DNA of 64,000 nucleotides from contig RPFO01000667.1 of assembly GCA_009746045.1 (NCBI GenBank), positions 2,997,273 through 3,061,272 of the forward strand. The letters run 5' to 3'. Under the pieces are notes generated by a model. The model saw only the letters and a program-made list of their open reading frames with translations. It was not told the origin of the DNA and searched no databases. Shown here one piece after another: positions 23,473-35,800 of this stretch. Each line of letters starts with the position of its first letter. Within the stretch, counting starts at the first letter, position 1. Origin of the DNA: Mesostigma viride. Taxonomy: Eukaryota; Streptophyta; Mesostigmatophyceae; Mesostigmatales; Mesostigmataceae. The position numbers and the translations under genes are program-made.

Positions 23473-26400
23473 TCAATCAGATATGACAGCCAGTAGTTTG
23501 AACTTGTTATTGCCTCTTGAACCCAACCTGCTCTGCACTTTTTTAGCATTCATGCGCCGTAGCCTAACGCGCACCCAAATAGGCGGCTTCTTTGGAACAG
23601 ACAAATACAAAACTGTTTTCTGAGTATATTGGGAGGCCTGAATTCGCCATAGTGAGTCTACCACATTGGCAGGCGCTTCTGCCTGTTTCACCACGATGAG
23701 TTGACCTGGCTCGGTCGTGGGCTCCGATGGGAGTGCAGCCCCAGGAGCCGGCTGCAGCTTGTCCACAAACACCTGCACTTGGCCCATGTTCTCGTAACTG
23801 CTCATGAACCCAAGCACGATGCGCCGGCTGAAGAGCACGTCAAAGCTAATCTCCTCACCGCCCCCTGGGCCCTCGATGATCCATCCTGGCTTGCCTGGGA
23901 CATCTTCCCGGAATTGCCAGCTCCCCTTGGGTGCCACCTCACTGGGCACAAACTTGTCCTGACCGTGGTCCACCGTGAGCGTGGTCAAGGCGCTGGAGAA
24001 CACCTCCCCTTGCATCTCCTTGAACCCACCTTTAAGCAACCTCCCTGAAGGGAGCGTGTAGCGCGGCGACTGAAACGTTGCACTGTGCCAGAGGGCGTCG
24101 CCGCTATTTGTGGCCAGCGTGGGAGCCAGCTTTTGATGTTTTTCCCTACAGTATAGATCTACCTCATCAACTAGTAGATTGGCCACCAGCGCTGCCCACA
24201 CCGCATGCAGGCATCCCGATGGATGCTTGTCGTCCTGGCACTTCATTAGCGGGTTCCTTGTCCCGTCGGGCAGGAAGGCATTGTGCCAGAACGCATCCCT
24301 CCAGGACAATGCAGGGATCTGGTAGTAACGAAGGACCTTCATCTCCTCATCTTCAATCCAGGGGCGCGCCAGGAGGTACTTTGGGTCATCAGGGCCTGCG
24401 GTCAGTGCATTCACGGAGACAGTTGCACGTGGAGCTACTGAGCTTTGGAAAGGTGGATTACCCGCAACCAAGTGGGACCACAAGCTCCCCCTCAGAGACG
24501 CTGTACACGCCAGCTTCCTGCCCGCATACAAGCAGGGTCCGACACGGGATCGCTGACGGATAGGGGAGGAAAGGAGCCCTCACTAGGGGATGATACGGTC
24601 GCGGGACAACCATGCATGCTGTTGGTATGCGATGGATGCGTCGCATTACACTGGACACAGGCAAGCTGGTCGGTCGCAAGGATGCAGCTAAGCATTTGCT
24701 TCCTAGCATCCCCGCGACCAAGACTCTACGCTGCACCTCCAGCATAACATGCTACCCGCAACCTATGCCATACAGCTGCCATAAGCATAGGTGGGAAAGT
24801 TGTGTCAGCGTTGCCAGCTCCAGCACATGAAGCTGGTGGGTCGCAACACCCTGCACAAGACACAACATGAGGAAGGGCAGGTTCACAGAGAGGTTGGGAT
24901 GTCTCCCTTTATACATTGCCCCACCACAAGACCTGGCCGTCGAACATCTGAACACCAAGACAATAGTACGTGATGGCAAAAAATGACGTCCCAGATATTC
25001 CCATGCCCACACATGGGTGGATGGACATCACCATCCACCAGGCAAAAGGAGGTGCCAAGCTCCGTGCCTGTAACGCCCTACATACGCCGGGACTTGAAGG
25101 CCAACATGCGCAGCACGTCGTGCCAAGCTAACCTCACCCTGGTAACCCTGGGCTCTACCTCCCAACCTTCCATCAACCACATGCCTCACATCACAAGGAT
25201 AGTGACCATCAGCACCCGACCCAGCCTCCCTTCAGAGGTGCACTTAGCAGCCCCTGCTCATGAGTACCTGCGACGGCCGTCAGCGCATTCAAATTCAAAT
25301 TGCCGGTGAAGAGGAACACCACCGCCGGCTGCTGCGGCAGGCTCAGCAGCTTGATCAGCAGCTGCTCCGCTGATGCGGGGATGAGCTTCTTGACCTCATC
25401 CGGTGGCCCAGAGCGCTGGAGCAGGCAGGTGCAAGGGCCCGTGTGACAACGCCAGCAGGATGGGGCGCAATCGGGCGGGAAAAGGACACAAGATGCCAGG
25501 CACAAGGCACAAGCCATTGATTGAGGCCTTCCGCCTGGCTGCCATTGTCAAGCATGCGACCAGCTTCCCAATCCCCCCCCCCCCGTGACAAGCTACAGCC
25601 CAAGCCCGGAGCTTCCATCCAACCAGGGAATTGCACGGGCCCCGTGTGAACAGAAGGGGAAAGATCGGCAAGCCTCCAAGCGAGCAACAGGATGCAGCCG
25701 ACGGCATCCAGGGGGTGGTAGCGTTCCTGCAGCAGACGCCATCAAAGGCTCCCCAAACCCAGCCACACCCTGGCTGACACGAACACGGTGTGCTCAGTAG
25801 CTTGCATGCCACCTCCTCTAGATGATGCTTGGAATGCCCACATATGCAGGCATAAACTGCGAGCATGCCATTCTGGCTAAGCAAGCGAGGCTAGGGTGAC
25901 AAGCAAGGGTACGGTGGGATCATCCCTGACGCCGGGTCAAGGGGGGGGGGCTGCTTGTTTACAACGCTTGGTCGTCGAACGCACCTCATCGTTGATTTCG
26001 TAGTCGATGAAGAAGATGTCAAAATCCGACAGGGGGTGGCCCAGGTGTTCTGCAAAACCGCTCAGGAAGGTGGCGGCCCACTGCGTGGTGGTGGAAGGCT
26101 TGGCCATGTTGACCACCTGGATGCGGTCCCTGGGGGTGCTTGGGTACGCGGCGTGGAGCCACTCCTCCAGCTTGGCGGACCACGCGCAGTCCCACGGCTG
26201 GGCCCTCCCTCGCACCAGCGCCTGCTCCCCCGCCTGGTCGCCGTCGCACCCATAGCCAAACGCGACTGTGGACATTCGAGGAGGCGGCGGCGTCCATGTG
26301 GTGGAGGGGTGGCAAGCACGGACGCAGGTGGCTCCCAGTGGAACGCATGCGGGCAAGTGTGGGGCAAGCAAGCGACGCTGACAGGTAAGAATTATTTATA

Positions 26401-28612
26401 TTTAACAGAATCGATGTGGGCGAGTGACAGGGCGTCAGCATGGAACCTATCAACCAAGGCGATGGACCACAAGTACCTGACCAAGGAGAGTCGCTTGACC
26501 GCGTCGCCAAGGGTGCGATGGCATGCCATGGATGAAGCATCCACCTTACGGATAGCACGAGCTCAACCAGCGTGGCTAGGCCACCAAGTACACGGCAAGT
26601 CGACCCCAACCGTTGGCGCACACGCGGCCCCATGTAGCCCTCACCGCAGCACCGCCGCAGGCAGTGACCGACACATCCCATGGCCTGTCGCCCACAAGGG
26701 GGCAGGCACCTCCCACAGGGATCCCCGATCCACGCAGTGCTCTGCCAGAACAAATACCACGATGCGTGGCGTAGGACAGTAGAGCGTGCCCACCGCACTG
26801 GTCGGGATGCCCAAGGAGCGCCGCATCTGTGGGTGCCAATGCCGCGGGTACATGGGATGCGGCGTTTGTCCCGCATCCCCAAGCTGCCAGGGGGATGCTT
26901 CAATTTGGGAGTTTGCTGCGGTGCTGCCATGATGAACCGCTGAGCCACAACTTACTAGATTCCCTCCCCCCCCCCCTCCTGTCTCCCTGTTTAGTGCTAT
27001 GCCCCCATGACCCTACAGAGGCCAGCCATCCAACAAGATGTTCTGAAGGACGCAAGGGTGGCTTGACTAAAGACCTCGGCTGCGGCTCCCGCGGCACTTC
27101 CACTTGGTGTGGTGCGTGGCATACAGGCGGGGCAGCAAGCCTGACCTGCACATGCACGCCACCGGCCATACAAACCTCGCCACCTGTCGCACAATGGTGC
27201 AAGGTTTTGCTTGCTCCCCACCACGCTGAGCAAACATTCGGCTCTCCCCCCCTCATGGTTCCATGGCGCGGGGCTCCTGAATAGAACGCCTGCTGCTTGG
27301 CCTTCAAGGACCACGCGCACACCGACCCAACTGCCAACTTGCCTGCCCATTGAACACCAGGTGGCACAAGCCCGTGCCCACCCCGCTTCTGCCTGCGTGC
27401 TCAAGGGCACACACCGCACCTCCGAGATGATTCCTAGACCCCACCCCCACCACGAACACAAGGGCTACCAACAAGGGTGACAGCTATCGCCACCAACGAG
27501 GGGTACCAATGATCACCTGAGCCGCCCGCCACCGCAATCTTCACACCCTGCCCCTGCTGCAGCTTGTGGATCGCGTGCTGCAGCCGGTAGTTGCTGCCTG
27601 TGTTGGCGCGCGAAAGCAGCAGCATGCGGTCGGTCAGACCCTCCCACGGCACATCTGCTGCACGCTCCTTCATCAGCGTCACAAAGGGGGCGGGCGCGCG
27701 GCCGCACGCAGCGTGTGTCGTGGTGCCAGCGCTGGCAGGGCCCGCCGCCTTCGCCGGTGGGCGCGCCACCAGCGTGAGGCCTGCGGGGCGCTTCGGCACC
27801 TCACGTTCCGCGTCCCCATGCGTGGCTCGGTGCAGCAGGCCTGACCCCGCAGGGATAGGCCCGTGGGCATGTGCATGGATCACAGAAAACACGCAGACCA
27901 TTCAGCCCTGACGCCAACATGAGGGCCTTTGAACTCCTCACCAGCCCAAACGGCTGCAGCTGGGGACGGCGTGCAAATATCCTGGGCATGAAAACATGTG
28001 CTTCACAGTCATCCTGACGCCCCAGCTTCGTCTCATATACTGCCACACTCTGGGCCTTCTCCCTAGTAGTGAATGGGGAGTCCGATTCAGTCCAGGTCAG
28101 GAAGTATTAACCCATCGATCAAGGAGGAGTAACATTGCAAAGCTGCCGCATGATCTTCGGCAACGTCGTACGGTTTACAGGCGTGACGGGAGAGCTACAA
28201 TGCGCTGCGACCTACGTGAATATGTAACGCGCATGGTAACACACAACGTGCGTGTTAAGTTGCAAATGATATGCATGTACAAAAAAAGATCGCGAAGCAT
28301 TCTGATGCCCTCTGTCTTCTAGAAGAATATGGAGGTGGCGGTGCCTGCAAATCGAACGGGTGGGCATGACCAATTCAGGTTCAGCTTACACAGCAAAAGG
28401 CGCTTTCGCAAACCCAGCAGGCGCCTGCACGCTGTGAACTCTCGAAATGGCCCCAGATATCTTTTAGCTAATAAACAGGGGAGGGTGTATCAAGCCTAGT
28501 CTCGCATCCTAGTACGCTTACCTGCGACGGTGCTTTCGCTATCTGCCCCCCAGTGGCTCGACGCGAAAACTGTGAAGCACAGAAAAATTGAAAGTTTCCT
28601 TGCAAAAAGCAT
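23473..28612 (-). CDS. SGNH hydrolase-like secreted protein, paralogue 2
   Basis: Five exons on the minus strand: 28612-28522, 27840-27517, 26265-25985, 25415-25268 and 24395-23473, with a summed length of 1767 nt (588 residues). All junctions are GT-AG and keep phase. Exon 1 encodes a secretory signal peptide (MLFARKLSIFLCFTVFASSH). Exon 2 ends in the nucleophile block GGS, which continues as VAFG in exon 3. Block III is FIDYEINDE and block V is CQDDKHP. The C-terminal domain has WQFREDVPGKPGW and MSSYENMGQ. The predicted catalytic set Ser, Asn, Asp, His is intact. It is transcribed away from paralogue 3. The exon-2 donor GTGATC is weak, so alternative splicing is possible. Family knowledge suggests carbohydrate esterase or acyltransferase activity; the substrate is unknown. 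Confidence 0.85.
27517..27928 (-). repeat. gene-converted tract, copy in SGNH-2
   Basis: The inverted counterpart of 30394-30808. It covers the end of intron 1 and all of exon 2. About eight mismatches are counted before similarity falls off in the last 25 bases or so of the exon. Confidence 0.85.
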
Positions 28613-29804
28613 AAGAAAACGTGGCATTCTATCCTTAAACGGCACAGCTTCTGGAGGACCGGGGTTAGCTACATAGCAGCTCAGCTGACCACAAAACTTA
28701 TTTCAATTAATTAAAGATTAGTCGTTGAATTGGAAGCCCACACAGGCAGTCCCACGAGGAAAATGGAATGCAACCAAAACGGGAATAATATTAAATCCGT
28801 AAGATTAATTATAGAAGATTAGAAAAATCATTCCCGTACAACAATACCAAAAATGCACGTGTCTCGAGTCTCGACCTTGGTCTCGACGTCTCGACGTGGT
28901 CTACAGTATGAGACGCCTCATATAGGCTACTGGCGCGGTTCAGCCATGGTTCAGCTGCTGTCAATTGGGGGTAGTGTGAAGAATGTCAAGGTAGTGTGAA
29001 GATGTCAAGACGTGTCAACGTCTGTCAGCTACAGGATATACGTACACGAACGCAGCCACGTGGGATCCAATAATTGAACTGTTCTGAACTGAACGAACGC
29101 GGCCGGCCACGCCGGGTCGTTTAGAAACAATGCATACTAGCAGGGAACCCGTACTAAAATACTGACTGACTGACTAGCAGGTAATGTTGTTGTTGTAGGA
29201 GGGTGGGATACAACTAACTAGAAGGCGTGGGATAGAATTACTAACTAACTACAGTAGGAGGATTTAATAGCAGCCAGCAGGGCACCAGCAGGGTACTAGC
29301 CGATTCTGGCCGATTCGGTATTCGGTATTCGGTACTGTACTGTATAAAGGCCTTATTACCGGCCTTCATTATTTCGGTTTGAACTCTGACGAGAAAAATG
29401 AAGACGAGAAAAATGAAAATATTATTATACCTATAGAGGTAATGTAGGTATTCGGCACAACCCCCCTTCCTTCACCGTGTCTCACGACTCACGAGCTCCA
29501 TTGTTTCAACCGCAAATCGTCAGTAAACTGGTAAAGTGAGTCAGTTTATTAAATCAATCGGAGTATTTTCCCGCACCGGGGAACCGACAGAAGCCGAGTA
29601 TGAAAAACGGGAAAGTCCCGATCTTTGAAACATGGCGTCATGCGCCACGCCATGTCTGCAGTTGTTGCGTGGCAACTTGAACCAATTCGCTTCCGTGGCC
29701 AGATTACCTGCCATTCAGCTGGCCCTAGTCATGATGGAGAGCCTATGTAGTTAATCTCTACAGGTATCACGTTCGCCGTGTAGGGTAGGATGCCGCGTCT
29801 TCCC
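28613..29804. promoter_or_regulatory. shared divergent promoter region of SGNH-2 and SGNH-3
   Basis: 1.2 kb between the two start codons. It contains CTCGA-rich repeats near 28860-28910, a TATAAAGG on the plus strand near 29343 and a partly palindromic AAGGCCTTATTACCGGCCTT after it. No ORF of note. Divergent regulation is inferred from layout only. Confidence 0.45.
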
Positions 29805-32800
29805 ATGCAGCTGACACGGAATTTCGTGATACTACTGTGCTTAACAGTGCTTGCGTCGAGCCATTTCGTGGCAGACTGCGGAAGTATCATCGCAGGTAAG
29901 CACGAGATCCATGAAACCACCTGCTGGCTTGGAGGCACTGCCAACTTTAGATCGATTCAGACTTGCATTGCTTCTTCCCCAATTGGTCGTTGTCGATAGC
30001 GTCCGCCAAGACATTATGCACGCGATAGTGCGTACAGTTCCGCGTTTTTCTTGGTGCGATGTGTTTTTCTTCGCGCTGTGCCCGGCGGGTTACCTGAGGT
30101 CATGCGGCAGCTTTTTACCAGGTTACTCAATATTGCTAAAGCTGGCCTGGATTGAAAGGGACTGTGCGATGGCTACTAAATCCCTACATACAATAGCCAT
30201 ATATAGTATGAATACTAGCTCTATATATAGTGTCCCAGGCTTAATTATCGATGTCGGTAACCAGTAGGATGGAGCTAGGACATTGCGTGCACGTTCAGCA
30301 CGAGGTTCCTCGCCACAACTATCCGTACATGTCCTTATGCCCAACGTACCTTGTCGAGCAGCCATTTGTACTGATGAGGAATTGACCAAGGGCCCTCGGC
30401 CCTCATGTTGGCGTCACGGCTGAATGGTCTGCGTGTTTTCTGTGATCCATGCACATGCCCACGGGCCCATCGCTGCGGGGTCAGGCCTGCTGCACCGAGC
30501 CACGCATGGGGACGCGGAACGTGAGGTGCCGAAGCGCCCCGCAGGCCTCACGCTGGTGGCGCGCCCACCGGCGAAGGCGGCGGGCCCTGCCAGCGCTGGC
30601 ACCACGACACACGCTGCGTGCGGCCGCGCGCCCGCCCCCTTTGCGACGCTGATGAAGGAGCGTGCAGCAGATGTGCCGTGGGAGGGTCTGACCGACCGCA
30701 TGCTGCTGCTTTCACGCGCCAACACGGGCAGCAACTACCGGCTGCAGCGCGCGATCCACAAGCTGCAGCAGGGGCAGGGCGTGCGCGTGGGCGTGCTGGG
30801 GGGTTCTGGTAAGCAAGCGAGCGCCCAGCAAGCAAGGTGTGCGTGGTGTGCGTCTGCCCGTTTGACAGGGGCATGTGCCGGGTGGGCAGCTGTGGGGGAA
30901 CGCATGCAACCGCGGGTGGCAGCAGCTAGTTAGTGCGTGCATGTGCGGGTTGGGAAGGTATGCTGCCCGCAGGCGCGGTGGTGGCTGTGCATGGGTGCTG
31001 TATACCCTGGCCCTGCACCAGGAAGCATCGCTCCTTGTGTCGGCGCACGAAAGCGCGTGACTGCGTCCCGTGAACTGGATGTGAGCATTTCGGTGCATGG
31101 CTGGGCCGCACACAGGCCGCGCACATGGCTGTAGTTGCGACGCGCCGTGGCATGCCGCGGGGTGTTGCGTGGCTGTAGGGTGGCAGGGAGGCGATGCCAT
31201 GTGGTGACGTCATCGCGTGTGACAAGGCCCCACGCCCCGTGCCTGCTCTGCGGCGCTCTTGCATGGCCTAGCCACCTGGCAGGGTTCACGCAGGGCGCGA
31301 TGGGGATACAAGGGACACCCCAGCGAGCCACCCTGGGCCGCACGTGTGGCACCCGCCAGCAGCGATGGAGAGGGTGCCTGGTCCGACAGGCAGGTGGTGT
31401 GAGCCAGTTGTCCCCTCCTCTCCTGCTATCTGTCGACAGGCAGGTGGTGCTTACTGGGGCACATGCACCGTGCGTCGTGCGTAGGACGTGCCGTTCATGT
31501 GGCCATCGCATGCGTCCTGGATGGTGCGGCACCTGCGCATGCTCGAGGAAATGGTGTGGGCGATGGCCCCTGCCTGCACGGGGTGGGCTCGGCATGGGGT
31601 CACGGCACCCCTTGTGGCAGCAGCTGTTAACACCATGGCTGCAGGGGGGCATGGACAAGGGGTGGCGGCTGACTAGTGCGTCATTGGCACCGGTGTGCTG
31701 TTGCCGGTGGAGCCCAGGGGGTAGGTGTCCCATCGCTCGCTTCATGGCCTGATATGTGCATGTGCTGCACGCTGCCACCATGTGCCGATGGGGGAACCGC
31801 ACAGACTCCCAGTGCAAGTGGCGGTCCCACCGATGGAACGATGCCACCAACCTGTATTGCTGCGGTAAAGAGAACACTGGATGCTGCAGCCTACTCCAGG
31901 CGTAGCCATTCCAGACCCTGGGCCACGGGAAACGAGGCTTGGCTTGCTGGCGGCCGCTTGTTCTGGGTGCGGCGCGCCACCCACCACCGGCAGGTTGTCG
32001 TAGCATGCAGGCACGGACGAGCGGGCAGCGGCTCCCATGCAGGATGGGATGGCCTGGGCTTGGTTGGGGCGTATGCCAGGGCGCCATCCTAGCTCAGTGC
32101 CCCCTGCATGTGAGGGCGTGATTGTCCACCTGGTCATCCAATTGATCGCATGTGATGTCATTGTTTGCGTATGGTATCATTGCTCGTCTATGATGTCATC
32201 GCTCATGTATGTTGTCATCGCTCATGCATGATGTCATGGTTCTGATGTCGTTGGTATGTGACCACCCATCCCTGGTTGGGCCTGGTGCGCGATGGGTCTG
32301 TGGGAACAATTCCGGCACGCCTGTCCGCAGTTCAGTGGGCAAGCTGCTTGGCAGGGAGGGGGGTGTCCAGCCGTTGTGCAGGACCATATGTGTGCTGTGC
32401 TTGGCCGGGCGCATTATTCTCAGCTGGCAAAAGCCAGCAACTCCTTTTTCTTGGTGGGCCATGGTACATCCATGCACTATGGAAAGTAGTGCAAGTTATG
32501 TACAAGAAAGGGTGTTTAGCGGTTGCCTGGGTGGCAGCCCATGGTTTACCACCGCGGGTGCAGCGTCCCTGGATGGCTTTGGCCGGGGGGCCAGCGGCTG
32601 GAGCCATGGTCAGGTGCAAGTCTGCGATGGGACACGGCTGTGCAACTGGAGTCTGTGCTACGGTGTTTGCCACGGTTTCAGGACCCGCTGCACCGGGGTG
32701 GGTGGAGATGGTGGGGGTGGGGGGCACGTGGCACCAGGGGTGACCGCTGCCCCTGCCATGCCCAGCTGTGGGGTCGTGCGGCATGCGGGCCGGCCGATGA

Positions 32801-35800
32801 AGGTATCCCGATCATCTTCATATGTGGTAGGCATGCGCGTCCTATAAGGTGGACATGTATCTCGCGTTGTCTTGTGGGCAAACCCAACTTGGGGGTCAGG
32901 TTTTTGCACCGGCTGCCCCACGCCCTGGGGGTGCTCGCACACCTTGTGTGCATGCTCTGCCCACCTGGCTTGCCGCACTGCCATGGCCGTGCAGGTGCTC
33001 CCCATGACGGCCCATTTAGCGGCGCTTAGTACTGCCAGGTGTACCTGAAGAACCTGGCAAGGCAGACGAGCCAAGTCTGCCACTGTAATCCTCCGCCCGC
33101 GTGCACTGCATCCACCTTTCCTGCTTGCCCTGCTTGCCTGCCTTCCCCACCACCAGTCACGGCGGGGTGTGCTGCCGACGGCCCGGAGGGTGATGAGGCG
33201 CGGCCGCAGGGGCCCAGTAGAGCCGCTGAGTGCGCGTGGTCGGCGCGCGTGAGGGAGTGGCTGCACGCCGCCTACCCACACACACCCAGGGACCGCATCC
33301 AGGTGATCAACATGGCCAAAGGGTCCACCACCACCCAGTGGGCAGGGACCTTCCTCTTCAACTACGCCGAGCGGCTGGGCCAGTCCTTGAAGGAGTTTGA
33401 CATCTTCTTTGTGGACTACCAGGTCAATGACCAGGTGGGTGTTGTTGTGTATTATGATTAAGTATAGATGCAACGTCGCTATGAACTATACCGGGTCAAT
33501 GACCAGGTGGGCGTCCTGCCTAGGCAGTAGCAGGTAACCCTCCCTTTGTGGGGGAGGCTTTCCTGTACGAGGCACGATTGGCCAAGTGGGTGCTCACGTG
33601 TATGTGTGTGCTCACCTTGTGGGCACGCGCGTGTGTGGGAAACTGCAGAGAATTGGGGTGTGTAGATTGTTCCGTCTGGGCATGGGGCGTAGCGTCCGCT
33701 GGTTTTATCCTTGCCCTGGCGCTGGCGTGCTTTGGGCCTGCAGCAACAGGCAGATGGTGACGCCAGCATTAGTGGCGGGGAGGGTTTCACGCTCTGGCTT
33801 GCGTGCCCAGCATGTGTGGTGGGCGCCAGCACATGACGACCCTAGGACAGCAGCATTACCGACAACTGTTCCTTCAGGGTGGTGGCACTGCTCCTTCAGG
33901 GTAGACGGCCCATACTTGCCGGCCTGTATCCGCCTCAGCCGTGCCCCCCTGGGAGCTTGAGACAAGGAGCAGCAGGATAAACATACATCACTGCCAAGCC
34001 ATGGAGCCCTAGCTTTGCTCCCTGCCAAGAGAAAACAACGCTGTGATCAAGACATGGAGGCACACCTTGGTTTTGCGCCCTCCTTTGCGTGCCTTGGAAT
34101 GCTGTGCTTGACTCTTGTGTGGTCTAACGTGTACTTGGTTGATTCTTGGGGCGGTGCATGCCAGGGTGCCGGGTTATGGACTCTAGGTTGGAGTGCCCCC
34201 ATGTACAGCATCAGCCTGCCTATCACATGCCTTCCTCCATGGCGCTTCCGCCATGTCAGTGCGTGCCGCTTGCCTGGCGTCTTAACAACTCCTACATCAC
34301 GCTTTAATCTCTGGACGCCTTGCACATAAAACTTCCCCATGCCGCTGTGCTGGCAGAACGCTGGACGTGACATCGTGCGTTCCATCGAGCCGTCGACAGA
34401 GGAGCTGTTGGTGCAGCTGCTGAGCCTTCCGCAGGCGCCCGCTGTCGTGTACCTGTTCTCAGGGACACTGGAGATGAACAGCATGAGCCGCGTGACTTGT
34501 GAGTTGCTGGCAGCCGTCAGTGCCCCCCATCACCCTCATGCCCCGGGCCCAGAGGCGACGGGGGAGACTTGCGAGGCAGGCAGGGCCGTGTGGAATGCAT
34601 CGTTGCTTGTTCCCACGCCATGGGATGGCGGGGAATGGCACATCACCCCGCAAGCCGAGGTGTATACCGTATGTGCTACTACCGTATATACAGCATGTGC
34701 TACTCCCGTATATACCGCATGTGCTACTCCCGTATATACAGCATGTGCTACTACCGTATACAGTGCATACAGCACATCAACCTACGTACTACTATTTGCA
34801 AAGCACAGCCTTGGCACAAATTTTGCTAACACTCTTTCGTACGGCTTTCGGTTTCAGCCACTCCGCGGCGCGACACACAGCCCACTTGACAAATGAGCTG
34901 CGCGTAATTTAATTGTGACCACCTACCAAAAGGTCAAACCACGGCGTCCCCATTTTTGAGGTTTCTGACGCGTTACATCCAGGTGAGCCATGTGGCAAAG
35001 GTCCGCACGCGCAGATTGCTGCTACTGGAAAACTCTGCGATGTCCTGCGTTCGCGAGCTCCAGATATAACCGTCGCAAACTTTTGTGCTCTTGCTCAAAC
35101 TTTCCATAGACGAACCGGCTGCAAACCGTACAACCGGTTGCTCGATCGCCTGCTAATAATCGGTGATGGGGAGCAGAGGTTTCTGATCCCGCCACCTTGC
35201 GCTCCCGCAGGCGCACGGCTCACCTAGAGGCTTAACTCTGCGATGTCCATCTGGATGCGCTCTACTGTGCGTGGTTCGGGCGAGGCAAAGTCCATGAAGT
35301 TGGCCAGTATCCCTAGCCTTACAATACGTGTTTGTTAATATATTGCAATCTCGCACAAAATACTTTGTGTTAAATATAGTCGGTCACATCATCATTAAAT
35401 ATTGTCGGCTGCGTCGGGTGGTAGCGACTTCAAATCCCACACGGTGGGAACATAGTCGACTTGCTCTTCTCTTTTCTGCATCTTTCAGTTTTTTTCCCAA
35501 ACTTCGAGCCCCTAAGCAGCGCAGTTTTGCTCACTTCCTTTTTACCTATTCACCCCTTTGCCAACACTTCCATGCTTGTGCTCGAACCCCTAAAGCGCGC
35601 TCTTTGGGGGGGCTAGCGCCACCTGGCACTTGGCGGCAGTAGGTGGTGTCACGCATCTCCCAGCCGGGGCTCCCTGGCCGGGGATCGGCCACAAAAAAGT
35701 ACAAGCTCTAATGTCGCGGGCGAAGCCCGCAAAACTTGCTCAGTATATACGGTATACCAGCCATTAGGCGACAATCAAGTAAGAGCTGTTGCAATGAGTG

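Noticed and set aside
30394-30440. ATG at 30424 as the start of SGNH-3
   Set aside because: A separate upstream exon with a signal peptide joins in phase at 30485, and the same arrangement exists in SGNH-2. The 30424 ATG would give no signal peptide.
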